A stretch of 64,000 nt of DNA from Anaerolineae bacterium (GTDB taxonomy: Bacteria > Chloroflexota > Anaerolineae > Aggregatilineales > JAFGMM01). The first letter of the stretch is position 1. Every line of letters begins with the position of its first letter. The notes under the pieces are model-generated. The model did not search any database, had not been told where the DNA came from, and saw only the letters and a program-made list of their open reading frames with translations. The stretch is taken from positions 620,001 through 684,000 of the forward strand of contig JAOSJO010000012.1 in assembly GCA_027494055.1 (NCBI GenBank). The letters are read 5' to 3'. This document shows, piece by piece, positions 1-9,004 of this stretch. The translations under genes were made by a program, and so were the position numbers.

Positions 1-192
1 GTCTTCAACTCGCTCAAGCGCACCGGGATCACCAGCGTGGGCGAGGTGCTGGAGATGCTCGAACGCGGGCCAGACGCCATGCTCGCGATCCGCAACTTCG
101 GCGAGAAGTCGCTCGACGAGCTGGTGGAGCGCCTGCGCGAAAAGGGCTTCCTCACCGAAGAGGTGCAGGTGAGCCTTTCCGACGAAGCCTAG
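1..192 (+). CDS. rpoA: RNA polymerase alpha subunit, C-terminal end (partial)
   Basis: The window opens inside this gene; 63 codons remain before the TAG stop. The visible residues form the alpha C-terminal domain: a helix-hairpin-helix-like stretch (NSLKRTGITSVGEVLEM) followed by IRNFGEKSLDELVERL, the classic alpha-CTD signature that contacts UP-element DNA and activators. The following genes rplQ, truA, rplM and rpsI are in the usual ribosomal-cluster order, which confirms the identity. The reading frame is intact here. Confidence 0.95.
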   Translation, partial: VFNSLKRTGITSVGEVLEMLERGPDAMLAIRNFGEKSLDELVERLREKGFLTEEVQVSLSDEA

Positions 193-228
193 CGGCACAG
201 CAACGCAGAATGTAAAGAGTAACGAGCC

Positions 229-615
229 ATGAGACATCGTGTAGCAGGGAAGAGACTCGGTCGATCCACCGGCCAGCGGACCGCGCTGCGGCGCGCGCTG
301 ATCACGCAGTTGTTCGAGCACGAGCAGATCCAGACCACCGAGGCGAAGGCGCGCGCCATCCGGGCGCACGCCGAGAAGATGATTACCATCGCCAAGCGCG
401 GGCTGGCGGCGGGCGGCGCGCAGGAAGTGCACGCGCGCCGGCTGGTGGCGTCGCGGCTCGACCAACCGGCAGCGGTGAACAAGCTGTTCGACGAGCTTGC
501 GCCGCGCTACGAGGAAAGGCCCGGCGGCTACACCCGGCTGCTCAAGCTGGGCTTCCGCAAGGGCGACGCCGCGCCGATGGTCTTGCTTGAGCTGGTGGAC
601 CGCCCTGAAGAATGA
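229..615 (+). CDS. rplQ: 50S ribosomal protein L17
   Basis: This 128-residue protein of the large ribosomal subunit begins with the family signature MRHRVAGKRLGRSTGQRTAL and has the normal L17 length for a bacterium. The ATG at 229 follows a weak purine-rich stretch (gtaaagag). Its TGA stop overlaps the ATG of truA (ATGA), so the two are probably translationally coupled. It lies directly downstream of rpoA, as in most bacteria. No frame disruption is seen. Confidence 0.97.
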   Translation: MRHRVAGKRLGRSTGQRTALRRALITQLFEHEQIQTTEAKARAIRAHAEKMITIAKRGLAAGGAQEVHARRLVASRLDQPAAVNKLFDELAPRYEERPGGYTRLLKLGFRKGDAAPMVLLELVDRPEE

Positions 616-1367
616 CGCCGGCTGCGCCGCGCCGCTACCGTGCCACGGTCGCGTATGACGGGGCCGGGTATCAGGGCTTTCAGCGGCAGGCGCCCGGCAC
701 GCCGACCATCCAGGGCGCTATCGAGGGGGCGCTCCGGCGCGTGGCCGGGCAGGACATTACCATCATGGGCGCCGGACGGACCGATACCGGCGTGCACGCG
801 ACCGGGCAGGTGATCGCCTGGGACATGGCGTGGCGGCACGCGGCAGACGACCTGCTGCGCGCGGTGAACGCCAACCTGCCGTGCGACATCGCGCTGCAGG
901 CGCTTGAGGAAACACGCGCGGATTTTCACCCGCGCTTTGATGCGCAGAGTCGCACTTACCAATACGATATCGATAACGCACCTGTACGGCACCCGCTGTA
1001 TACACGCACGGCGTGGCACGTGGGCCGGCCTCTGGATGGGTTGGCGATGCAGGCGGCGGCGCAGCATTTGCTGGGCGAGCACGACTTCGCCGCCTTTGGC
1101 CGCCCGCCGCAGGGCGAAAACACCGTGCGTACCGTGATGCGGGCCGCGTGGGCGCACGATGGGCGCACCTTCAGGTTCACCATCGAGGCAAACGCCTTCT
1201 TGCAGCGGATGGTGCGCAGCCTGGTTGGCACGATGGTCGAAGTCGGCGCGGGTTCCATCAGCCCCGTGACCTTCGCCGACATCCTGGCCTCGGCAGACCG
1301 CGCGCGCGCCGCTGCGCCGGCCCCGCCGCACGGGCTATGTCTGGTCAGTGTGCACTATTTGGAGTGA
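612..1367 (+). CDS. truA: tRNA pseudouridine(38-40) synthase TruA
   Basis: TruA isomerises uridines 38-40 of the tRNA anticodon stem-loop. The 251-residue product carries the catalytic motif [11 protein letters not shown] with the nucleophilic Asp at about residue 58, and the C-terminal [17 protein letters not shown] segment typical of the family. It overlaps rplQ upstream by ATGA and rplM downstream by TGATG, so the cluster is tightly coupled. Length and frame are normal. The rpoA-rplQ-truA-rplM-rpsI order is common in Firmicutes and Chloroflexota. Confidence 0.97.
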   Translation: MTPAAPRRYRATVAYDGAGYQGFQRQAPGTPTIQGAIEGALRRVAGQDITIMGAGRTDTGVHATGQVIAWDMAWRHAADDLLRAVNANLPCDIALQALEETRADFHPRFDAQSRTYQYDIDNAPVRHPLYTRTAWHVGRPLDGLAMQAAAQHLLGEHDFAAFGRPPQGENTVRTVMRAAWAHDGRTFRFTIEANAFLQRMVRSLVGTMVEVGAGSISPVTFADILASADRARAAAPAPPHGLCLVSVHYLE

Positions 1368-1801
1368 TGCACGTGAAGACTTACGTGACAAAACCGAGCG
1401 AGATTGAACGCGACTGGTACGTGGTCGATGCTGCCGGCATGACGCTGGGCCGGTTGGCGACGCGCATTGCCGCCGTGTTGCGTGGCAAACACAAGCCGAC
1501 CTTTACGCCCAACCTGGACACCGGCGACTTCGTGATCGTGGTCAACGCCGAAAAAATCCACGTGACCGGCAACAAACTCGACGACAAGATGTACCACCGG
1601 CATTCCGGCTACCCCAGCGGGTTGACGTCGATCACGCTGCGGCGGCAACTCGAAAAGTACCCGGACCGGGTCATCCAACAAGCCGTGAAGGGCATGTTGC
1701 CCCATAACCACCTGGGCCGGAAGATGCTCAAGAAGCTGAAGGTCTACGCCGGGCCGGAGCATCCTCACCAGGCGCAGCAGCCCAGGCCGCTGGAAGCATA
1801 G
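1367..1801 (+). CDS. rplM: 50S ribosomal protein L13
   Basis: The 144-residue product starts [21 protein letters not shown] and contains the L13 hallmarks [32 protein letters not shown] and [17 protein letters not shown]. The ATG at 1367 overlaps the truA stop. The frame stays open upstream to 1013, but the upstream part only shadows truA, so the L13 alignment fixes the start. It is paired with rpsI as in nearly all bacteria. Confidence 0.97.
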   Translation: MHVKTYVTKPSEIERDWYVVDAAGMTLGRLATRIAAVLRGKHKPTFTPNLDTGDFVIVVNAEKIHVTGNKLDDKMYHRHSGYPSGLTSITLRRQLEKYPDRVIQQAVKGMLPHNHLGRKMLKKLKVYAGPEHPHQAQQPRPLEA

Positions 1802-1840
1802 CGGCGCGCAGCCTGAATTCGTGTGAGACAGGGAGTACAC

Positions 1841-2238
1841 ATGGCTGAACAACAGTACTATGAGGCGATCGGGCGGCGCAAGGCATCGTCGGCGCGCGTG
1901 CGGCTGTACCCCGGCGGCGCGGGCAACCTGATCGTCAACGACAAGCCGGGGACGAGTATCTCCCCGCGTGGGCGACTACGACGCAATGCTCGCACCGCTG
2001 CGTGCGGTCGGGCAGGAGAACGCCTACAACGTCACCGTCAAGGTGAGCGGCGGCGGCATTACCGGGCAGACCGATGCGATACAGCTCGGCATTGCGCGGG
2101 CGCTGACGAAGGTCAACCCGGATTACCGCGCCACGCTGCGCGCGGTCGGCTACCTGACGCGCGACCCGCGCGCCAAAGGAGCGCAAGAAGCCCGGCCTCA
2201 AGCGCGCGCGCAAGGCGCCCACGTACACCAAGCGCTAG
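1841..2238 (+). CDS. rpsI: 30S ribosomal protein S9 (frame broken three times)
   Basis: The start MAEQQYYEAIGRRKASSARVR and the end KAPTYTKR are unmistakable S9, but they lie in different frames. Reading the family consensus through the DNA requires one extra G in the run at 1948-1951, one extra C in the run at 1962-1965, and one G fewer at 2178-2179. With those changes the product is 132 residues, the normal S9 length. The gene is essential and single-copy, and each break is a homopolymer length change, so assembly error is far more likely than decay. A gggag stretch precedes the ATG at 1841. Confidence 0.9.
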
Positions 2239-2328
2239 GCCACACGCGCTTACCACTGACGGTAGATTCTCCACAAGGCAGCGCCATCCTCTGTGAGAGG
2301 TGGTGGCTGCCTTGTTGCCGTTTGGCGC

Positions 2329-2334
2329 TATAAT
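2329..2334 (+). promoter_or_regulatory. Candidate -10 element for the UroD-like gene
   Basis: A perfect TATAAT lies in the 145-bp gap between rpsI and the next gene, 50 bp before its ATG. No good -35 hexamer is found at 16-18 bp, so this is a tentative call. Confidence 0.4.
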
Positions 2335-2383
2335 CACCCTCACCTGCGTCCGCGTATGCTCCCTTCCATCTGGAGGTGCCCCT

Positions 2384-3502
2384 ATGCCCGCGCCGATGAC
2401 GCTGCGCCAGATGAACCTGAACGTGTTCAGCGGCGCGCCGAACCCGCACGTTTTCTTCCAGCCGCGCTTCGAACCCTGGTACGAGTGGCACTGCATCTTC
2501 GATGTGATGCCGGCGCGCTACCGGAACCACAGCCTGCTGGACCTCTTTGACGAGGTTGGCTGCTCCATCCGGTACGCCGACTACTACACCCCATGCCGGG
2601 CGTCCTCGCGGCGGAATTCGCGCCGGAGGTTGCCATCCACGAGCGGTTCTCCGGGCGCGCCGGCACCCACACCTACGTCACGCCCCTGGGCGATCTCACC
2701 GAACAGCTCAAGCGCACGCCCGACGAAACCTGGCGTACCGTGGGCTTCGCGGTCAGAAGCCCGGACGACCTCAGAAGCTGCGCTGGCTCTACCAGCACAT
2801 GCGCCACACCTTCGGACGCGGGCGCTTCGCGCAGGGCAGCGCGTACATCGGCGACCGGGGCGAGCCGCAGTTCTTCCTCCCCAAAAGCCCCTACCAGGCG
2901 CTCGCGCAGCTCTGGATGAGGTTCGAGGACTTCATCTACGCGCTGGCGGACCACCGTGAGGCTATCGAGGAAACCATGCGGGTGATCGACGAGTCCTACG
3001 ACTCGCTGTACGAAGAAGTCACCGGCGCTGGCGTGGTCAAGATCGTGAATTTCGGCGAGAATCTGCACGCGCACCTGACCTCGCCGCGCTACTTCGAGAC
3101 ATATCTCATCCCGTTCTACGAGAAGCGCGCCGGCCAGCTCAGGCAGGCGAGCATCTACAGCCACGTGCACCTGGACGGCTACTACCGCCCGTTCTTGCCC
3201 TACCTGAAGGACCTCCCTTCGACGGCATCGAGGCGCTGACGCCACTGCCGCAGGGCGACTGCACGCTGGAGGAGACGCGCGCACACATGGGCGACAAAGT
3301 GCTGCTCGACGGCATCCCCGCCGTGCTGTTCCTCCCCACATACACGCGCGAGGAACTGATGGCGACAACCGAGAAGGTCGTGAAGCTGTTCCACCCGCGC
3401 CTTGTGCTCGGCGTCTCGGACGAGGTGCCCGAAGGCGCGGACGAGGAGGCGATCACGCGGCTCAAGATGGTTGCGGACTGGTGCCGCGATTACACAGGCT
3501 GA
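2384..3502 (+). CDS. Uroporphyrinogen decarboxylase (URO-D) family protein, frame broken
   Basis: The conceptual protein (about 373 residues after repair) resembles the UroD/MtaA-like fold: MNLNVFSGAPNPHVFFQPRF near the start, VKIVNFGENLHAHLTSPRYF mid-protein and SHVHLDGYYRPFLPYL near the end. These proteins are usually methyltransferase or decarboxylase relatives of unknown substrate, not haem enzymes. Start ATG 2384 follows a GGAGG at 2372-2376. Three base losses break the frame: in the C run 2589-2592, between 2752 and 2776, and in the C run 3215-3217. A second, distant relative is at 22131-23115 beside an alpha-mannosidase. The M20 peptidase follows after 13 bp. The substrate cannot be read from sequence. 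Confidence 0.75.
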
Positions 3503-3515
3503 CGGGAGGCGTCAC

Positions 3516-4896
3516 GTGGCAGAAGCACATGACTACGCACGCGCGCACGCCGGGGCGTTCCGCGCGCAACTGAAGGCGCTGCTGCGCATCCCCAGCGTGA
3601 GCACGCTCGCCGCGCACGCGGGCGACGTGCGCAGGGTGGCGGCGTGGCTCACCGAGGACATGCGCAAGATCGGCTTCGACGACGTGTCGCTCGTCGAGGC
3701 GGAGGGCCGGCACCCCCTCGTGTTCGGCCAGTGGCGCGGGGCCGGCCCGTCCGCGCCGACGGTGCTGGTCTACGGGCACTACGACGTGCAACCCGCAGAC
3801 ATCGCCGACGGCTGGGACAGCGATCCGTTCGAGCCGGTCGAGCGCGACGGCAAAATCTACGCGCGCGGCGCGGTGGACAGCAAGAGCCACGTGCTCGCGC
3901 AGCTCAAGGCCGCCGAGGCGCTGCTGGCGAGCGACGCCAGCCCGCCCGTCAACATCAAGTTGCTGTTCGAGGGCGAGGAAGAGACCAACTCGGCGAACGT
4001 CACGGCGTTCGTCGCGGCACACCGCAACCGCCTCGACGCCGACGTGTGCGTGATCTGCGACGGCAGCATGCCCGATATCCACCAGCCGGCGCTGACCTAC
4101 GGGCTGCGCGGCATCGTCTCGATAGAGGTGGAGGTCACCGGGCCGGCGCAGGACCTCCACAGCGGGCATTACGGCGGCAGCGTGCACAACCCCCATCCAG
4201 GCGCTGAGCGAGATCATCGCGCAACTGCACCACCCCGACGGCAGCGTGGCCGTGCCCGGCTTCTACGACGACGTGCGCCCGCTCGACCCGGCGGAGCGCG
4301 CCGCGCTGAATGCCGTCCTGCCCTGGGCCGAAGCCGAGTGGCGCGCGGTGGCGCGCGCGCCGCAGCCCTGGGGCGAGGCGGAGTACACTCTCCACGAGCG
4401 CACGAGCGCGCGCCCCACACTGGAGATCAACGGCATCGCCGGCGGCTTCTACGGTGAGGGTTTCAAGACCGTGCTGCCGGCGCGGGCGCTCGCGAAGATC
4501 AGTTGCCGGCTCGTGCCCGACCAGCAGCCGGCGCGTATCTACGAACTGGTGCGCGACCATATCGCGCGCATCACCCCGCCCACGGTGCGCAGCGCGGTGC
4601 GTCTGGTCGAGAGCGGTGCGCCGGGCCTGCTCATCGACCGGGACGCGCCCGCGATGCGGGCCGCCGCAGCCGCCTACGAGAAAGGCTGGGGCCGGTGTCC
4701 GATCTTCATGCGCGAGGGCGGGAGCGTGCCCATCGCGGCGACGTTCCAGCGCGCGCTGGACGCCGACCTCGTGTTCATGCCGTTCGGCTACAAGGGCTGC
4801 GGCGCGCACGGCCCGAACGAACACGTCTACATCGAGATGTTCCACAAGGGTATCGACACGGCGATCTACTTCATGCAGGAGATCGGGGCGCGGTAG
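3516..4896 (+). CDS. M20 family metallo-dipeptidase (one frame break)
   Basis: This is a zinc-dependent peptidase of the M20/dipeptidase group, about 460 residues. It has the metal-site motifs in order: YGHYDVQP (near residue 86), RGAVDSKS, FEGEEETNS, and a late CGAHGPNEH. The GTG start at 3516 follows GGGAGG at 3504-3509. The frame breaks in the C run 4190-4194; removing one C restores VHNPIQALSEIIAQLHHPDG, which continues into the second half. It probably hydrolyses di- or tripeptides in the cytoplasm; the exact substrate is not determinable. It may share a transcript with the UroD-like gene just upstream. Confidence 0.88.
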
Positions 4897-4953
4897 AGAA
4901 CGTGCCATGGCGCGAGCCGGCGGCCCGCCCCTGCACAGTTCGTGATTGCTGCG

Positions 4954-6405
4954 TCAAACGCCCGCCGCCTTCGCCTCGTCCCAGAGCGCGTCCATCTCCG
5001 CCAGCGACATGGCCGTCAGCTCGCGGCCCTGCGCGGCGGCGGCGCGCTCGATGTGGCGGAAGCGGCGGTAGAAGCGCGTGTTCGCCCCGCGCAGCGCCGA
5101 CTCCGGCTCGACGCCCAGCCAGCGCGCCCAGTTGACAAGCGCGAACAGCAGGTCGCCCACCTCAGCCGCGAGGTCGTCCGGCGTCTCGGCGGCGTCGATC
5201 TCGGCCAGCTCCTCTTCCACCTTCGCGCGCACCGGCGCGACGTCCGGCCAGTCGAAGCCCACCCGCGCCGCGCGCTCCTGGTAGCGAAACGCCTGGTCGA
5301 GCGCGGGCAGCGCGCGCGGGACGCCGTCGAGCAGCGAGGCGCGCTCGTTGCCTTTGGCCTTGCGCTCTTTCTTCTTTAGTTGCTCCCAGTTCACGATCAC
5401 CTGCGCCGGGTCGTCGGCCTGCACCTCGCCCCAGACGTGGGGATGCCGCCGGATGATCTTCTCGTTGACGGCGGCGATCACGTCCGCCATCCGGAACTCG
5501 CCTTCGTCCACCGCAATCTGGCTGTGCAGCACGATCTGGAGCAGCAGATCGCCGAACTCCTCACACATCGCGTCGAAATCGCCGGCGTCGATGGTCTCAA
5601 GCACCTCGTAGGTCTCTTCGAGCAGGTTGCGCCGGAGCGACTCGTGGGTCTGCTCGCGGTCCCAGGGGCAGCCGTCGGGGGCGCGCAGGTGGGCGATGGT
5701 CTCCTGGAACGCCTCGAGACTGCCCGGCTGCGGCAGCGGCGCGACGTAGAGCGTGGTCAGGTGCGCCAGGTGCGGGCTGCGGTCGATCTTGTAGAGCGGG
5801 AGGCGCTCCACGCGCTCGCCCTCCGCGCCGGCGGCATGGACCAGGGCCACAGGGTGGTCGTCAGGATACTGGTTCATCAGCACCAGCTTGACATCGGATG
5901 CGACGGTCTGGCTGTAGAGCTGCGCGAGGAGCGCGGGCGCGTCCGGGTTGATGGGTGGGTGATGCATCGCGGCGACCTCCACCGCATCGAGCGCCTGCAC
6001 GCCGCTCAGCCCGTCGAGGCGTAGCGCGGTGAGCGTTGGCTCGACGAAGCTGAGTCCGGCCACGACCTCCACAGCGATGCCGGCCGCCTCTGCGAGCGCG
6101 AGCACGCGCGTGACCGTGGACTCGCCCATCAGGGGATGGCCCGGCACCGCGTACACCACACCCTCCGCGCGCTGGCCCAACGCCACGACCTCGCGGGCAA
6201 TCTCCTCATACAGCGCGGCGAAGTCGTCAGCGGCGTCATAGCGGGCGTCGAAGCTGTGGTAGGTCGGGCCGGCGGGGAGGGCGTCCACCGTGGGGTGGTG
6301 CGCGGTGCGGAGGTAAACCTCTCCCGCCGCGCTCAACACCTCCCATGCACGGCGCGTCAGCGCGCCGGGGTCGCCCGGCCCCAGGCCGACAATGCTGATT
6401 TTCAT
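4954..6405 (-). CDS. mazG: Tetrapyrrole methylase / MazG nucleotide pyrophosphohydrolase fusion (YabN type)
   Basis: The 483-residue protein has two domains. Residues 1-220 are a SAM-dependent tetrapyrrole-methylase-like domain beginning MKISIVGLGPGDPGALT with the glycine-rich GLGPGDP loop. Residues 230-483 are a MazG domain pair with CPWDREQTHESL and acidic metal-binding clusters LLEETYEV and CEEFGDLLLQ, repeated later as EEELAEID and EVGDLLFALVNWAR. MazG hydrolyses (d)NTPs to monophosphates and is linked to house-cleaning and to ppGpp levels. The same fusion is known as YabN in Bacillus. The ATG at 6405 fits the methylase N terminus. The frame is intact. Confidence 0.93.
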   Translation of the reverse strand: MKISIVGLGPGDPGALTRRAWEVLSAAGEVYLRTAHHPTVDALPAGPTYHSFDARYDAADDFAALYEEIAREVVALGQRAEGVVYAVPGHPLMGESTVTRVLALAEAAGIAVEVVAGLSFVEPTLTALRLDGLSGVQALDAVEVAAMHHPPINPDAPALLAQLYSQTVASDVKLVLMNQYPDDHPVALVHAAGAEGERVERLPLYKIDRSPHLAHLTTLYVAPLPQPGSLEAFQETIAHLRAPDGCPWDREQTHESLRRNLLEETYEVLETIDAGDFDAMCEEFGDLLLQIVLHSQIAVDEGEFRMADVIAAVNEKIIRRHPHVWGEVQADDPAQVIVNWEQLKKKERKAKGNERASLLDGVPRALPALDQAFRYQERAARVGFDWPDVAPVRAKVEEELAEIDAAETPDDLAAEVGDLLFALVNWARWLGVEPESALRGANTRFYRRFRHIERAAAAQGRELTAMSLAEMDALWDEAKAAGV

Positions 6406-6438
6406 AACCGCGTCGCCTCACAGTCACATAAGACGAAC

Positions 6439-6456
6439 AAAACTCCCGTCCGGGAG
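6439..6456 (-). terminator. Hairpin with T run in the mazG leader
   Basis: On the minus strand CTCCC-GGAC-GGGAG is followed directly by TTTTG, a short Rho-independent terminator shape. It sits after the stop of the oxidoreductase gene at 6508 and before mazG, so it could end the upstream transcript. It also falls at the predicted transcription start of mazG (see promoter 6465-6493). Confidence 0.5.
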
Positions 6457-6464
6457 CGGCGCAG

Positions 6465-6493
6465 ATCATAACATCGCGGTTGCGCGCTGTCAA
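6465..6493 (-). promoter_or_regulatory. Sigma-70-type promoter for mazG
   Basis: On the minus strand TTGACA (6493-6488) and TATGAT (6470-6465) are separated by 17 bp, about 60 bp before the mazG ATG. The predicted start of transcription is near 6458. Confidence 0.55.
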
Positions 6494-6507
6494 CGCGGCG
6501 CACGCTC

Positions 6508-7380
6508 TCACGCGCCCGGCGGCCCGGCGAGGACGCAATCGCGCATCGCCTCCAGCGGCCACGGGCCGGCGCCCTGCCACCCAAACCGCCAGGGGTTCAC
6601 CTGTTCGAGCCACCAGGTCACGCCGGCGTCGGCATACTCGGCGACGCGGTCCAGGTCGCGCGTGGGCGCGTCCTGCGGGTCGCCCCCATTCGAATGCACC
6701 ACGTCAAACGGCGCGTCGCTCTCGCGGTGTGCGGCGATGTAGGCGACGATCTCCCGGTACGTGTCAGGCGAGATGTCGTATGGAACGTCCCCGCGCAGGA
6801 GGGGGTACACGCCGTCCCAGCGCGCCGCGCGCCGGAAGGGCGCCCGCCCCGGCCAGAAGCCCGCCACCCAGATCGGGATGCGCGGCTGCTGGACAGGCGG
6901 CGGCGTGAAGTGCGCCCCCTCAACGCGATAGTGCACGCCCGCATAACTGAAGGGCGCGCCGGTCCACAGGCCGGTGAGGACGGACAGCCCTTCGTCGAGC
7001 ATCGCCGCGCGCACCTTCGGGTCGGCCTCCTCACCCAGGTCGTCGAACTCGTTTGGCCCCTCGCCCAACCCCACGCCGAGCGTCAGCCGCCCGCCAGAGA
7101 GGTGGTCGAGCGTCACGCACTCGCGCGCCAGCTTCCACGGGCGGCGGCGTGCGAGCGGCGTCACAAGCGGGCCGATCCGGATGCGCCCGGTGACGACGGC
7201 GATAGCGGCCAGCGTGACCCACGCATCGAGCACCGGCGGCGTCTTCGAGAACCACATGGCGATGTGGTCCCAAATGAAGAACCCGTCCCAGCCAGCGGCC
7301 TCCGCGTCGCGCGCCAGGCTCACCAGCGTGCCGGGTTCGGCATACGCGCCGAACGGCGGGACATAGACCCCGTACTGCAT
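6508..7380 (-). CDS. LLM-class (luciferase-like) F420/flavin-dependent oxidoreductase
   Basis: This 290-residue protein has the bacterial-luciferase-like TIM-barrel pattern: MQYGVYVPPFGAYAEP at the start, EAAGWDGFFIWDH, RIRIGPLVTPLARRRPWKLA, LSGGRLTLGVGLG and IPIWVAGFWPG. Such enzymes use F420H2 or reduced flavin for oxidoreduction of varied substrates. A close paralogue (8121-8996) lies 740 bp away in the same orientation, with a GNAT gene on the opposite strand between them. The frame is intact and the ATG at 7380 matches the paralogue start. The substrate is unknown. Confidence 0.9.
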   Translation of the reverse strand: MQYGVYVPPFGAYAEPGTLVSLARDAEAAGWDGFFIWDHIAMWFSKTPPVLDAWVTLAAIAVVTGRIRIGPLVTPLARRRPWKLARECVTLDHLSGGRLTLGVGLGEGPNEFDDLGEEADPKVRAAMLDEGLSVLTGLWTGAPFSYAGVHYRVEGAHFTPPPVQQPRIPIWVAGFWPGRAPFRRAARWDGVYPLLRGDVPYDISPDTYREIVAYIAAHRESDAPFDVVHSNGGDPQDAPTRDLDRVAEYADAGVTWWLEQVNPWRFGWQGAGPWPLEAMRDCVLAGPPGA

Positions 7381-7469
7381 CCCCTATGACCTCCGTCAGC
7401 ATACCCTGTCGGCGTATGGGCCGTGAAGCGGTATATGGGCGCCGAAGCACATTGCGCTCTACCTCCTGC

Positions 7470-7475
7470 TATAAT
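7470..7475 (+). promoter_or_regulatory. Candidate -10 element for the GNAT gene
   Basis: TATAAT lies 47 bp before the proposed ATG at 7522, in the divergent gap with the oxidoreductase gene. The -35 region is poor. Confidence 0.35.
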
Positions 7476-7521
7476 GGTGCGCGTTGCGCCGCTTTCAAGT
7501 CAAGGCTGGATATCATTGACA

Positions 7522-8124
7522 ATGAACACTCCGCTCTCTCCACAGGCCATCATCGACAACCCCAACTGCATCACGCGCCGCGTCACGCTCCCATCCGGCG
7601 CGGTGGTCACGCTCGCGCGCTGCGGGCGGGCGACGCGGCGGTATTCGGCCACTACCTCGAAGGGCTGTCCGCAGAGACCGCGCGCCGTTTCGGACCGCAC
7701 CCACTCACCATGAGCGCGGCGCGCGCGCTGTGCGCCGAGATCGACTACCGCAAGACGCTGCGCCTGCTCGCGCTGACCGGCCAGGACGCGCCGGCGGTCG
7801 CCTACTTCATCCTGCAGCTTGGCGTCTCAGAGGCCGAGCGCGGGCGCTACCGGGGCTACGGCATCGCGCTCGATGATAACCTGGACTGCACGTTTGCCCC
7901 ATCCGTGGCCGACGCCTGCCAGAGCCAGGGCGTGGGCAGCGCGCTGATGCCGCACGTCCTGGACCTTGCCCGCCGCCTGGGACGCCGCTGGATGGTCCTC
8001 ATGGGCGGGGTGCAGGCAACGAACCACCGCGCGATTGGCTTCTACGAGAAGTTTGGCTTTCGTAAGGGTGGGCGACTTCCGCAACGAACTGGACAACCAC
8101 GACATGATGCGGGCGCTGTCCTAG
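7522..8124 (+). CDS. GNAT-family N-acetyltransferase (two frame breaks)
   Basis: After repair this is about 200 residues: MNTPLSPQAIIDNPNCITRR, a linker, then a GNAT core with the acetyl-CoA motif CQSQGVGSALMPHVLDLARR and the C-terminal NHRAIGFYEKFGFRKVGDFRNELD. The arrangement resembles the acetyltransferase part of Pat-like protein acetyltransferases, but no cyclic-nucleotide or CoA-ligase domain is attached. The frame breaks near 7612-7622 (one base missing) and at the G run 8066-8068 (one G too many). Its TAG stop overlaps the stop of the convergent oxidoreductase gene. Confidence 0.75.
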
Positions 8125-8996
8125 ACCCTGGGCGGCCCCGCCGCCACCCGGTCGCGCATCGCCTTGAGCGTGTCTGGGGGCCAGTCGCCCGCGCCGCGCC
8201 AGCCAAAGCGCCAGGGGTTGATGTCCTCCAACCACCAGGTCGCGCCAGCCTCCGCGTAGGGCGCGACCCGGTCCCGGTCCTGCGCCGCGCCGCCGCCCTG
8301 CGTCGCGCCCTCGTGCGCCACGTCGAAGGGCGCGTCGTCCTCGCGGTGCGCCATGATGTACGCGACGATCTCCCGAATCTGCGCCGGCGTGAGCTTCTCG
8401 TTGAAGTCCATCCCCTGCCCCAGCGGGTACACCCCGTCCCAGCGCGCTGCGCGCCGGAACGGCGCTCTGTTCGGCCACTTGCCCGCCACCCAGACGGGAA
8501 TGCGCGGCTGTTGCACCGGCGTGGGCGTGAAGCGCGCCGCCTCCACGCGGTAGTGCGCGCCTTCGTGGGTGAACGGCGCGCCGCTCCAGAGGCCCGCGAG
8601 CACCGCCAGCGCCTCGTCGAGCATCGCCGCCCGGCGCTTGAGGCCGGCCGGCTCGCCAAAGTCCTCGAACTCTTCGGGGTGTGTGCCCAGCCCCACGCCG
8701 AGGGTCAACCGCCCGCCTGACAGGTGGTCGAGGGTGACGGTCTCGCGCGCGACCTTCCACGGGCGGCGGCGCGCCAGCGGCGTGACCATCGTGCCGATGC
8801 GGAGGCGCGTGGTACGGGCTGCGATGGCGGCGAGCGCAATCCAGGGATCAGCGACGTCGGCGGGCCAGCGCACTAGAAGGTGATCCCAGAGGAAAAAGCC
8901 GTCCCAGCCGGCGGCTTCGGCGTCAGCCGCAAGGCTGACGAGCGTGCGCGGGTCGGCGCAGGGGCCAAAGTGGACGACGTGCAGGCCGTAACGCAT
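8121..8996 (-). CDS. LLM-class F420/flavin-dependent oxidoreductase, paralogue
   Basis: This 291-residue protein aligns end to end with the product of 6508-7380, sharing LVSLA-DAEAAGWDGFF-WDH, RIG-VTPLARRRPWK-ARE, LSGGRLTLGVGLG, FRRAARWDGVYPL and the ending WRFGW-GAGDWP. The two are clearly duplicates with diverged tails and loops, which suggests related but different substrates. Its stop codon overlaps that of the convergent GNAT gene. The frame is intact. Confidence 0.9.
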   Translation of the reverse strand: MRYGLHVVHFGPCADPRTLVSLAADAEAAGWDGFFLWDHLLVRWPADVADPWIALAAIAARTTRLRIGTMVTPLARRRPWKVARETVTLDHLSGGRLTLGVGLGTHPEEFEDFGEPAGLKRRAAMLDEALAVLAGLWSGAPFTHEGAHYRVEAARFTPTPVQQPRIPVWVAGKWPNRAPFRRAARWDGVYPLGQGMDFNEKLTPAQIREIVAYIMAHREDDAPFDVAHEGATQGGGAAQDRDRVAPYAEAGATWWLEDINPWRFGWRGAGDWPPDTLKAMRDRVAAGPPRV

Positions 8997-9004
8997 GGGC
9001 GGCT

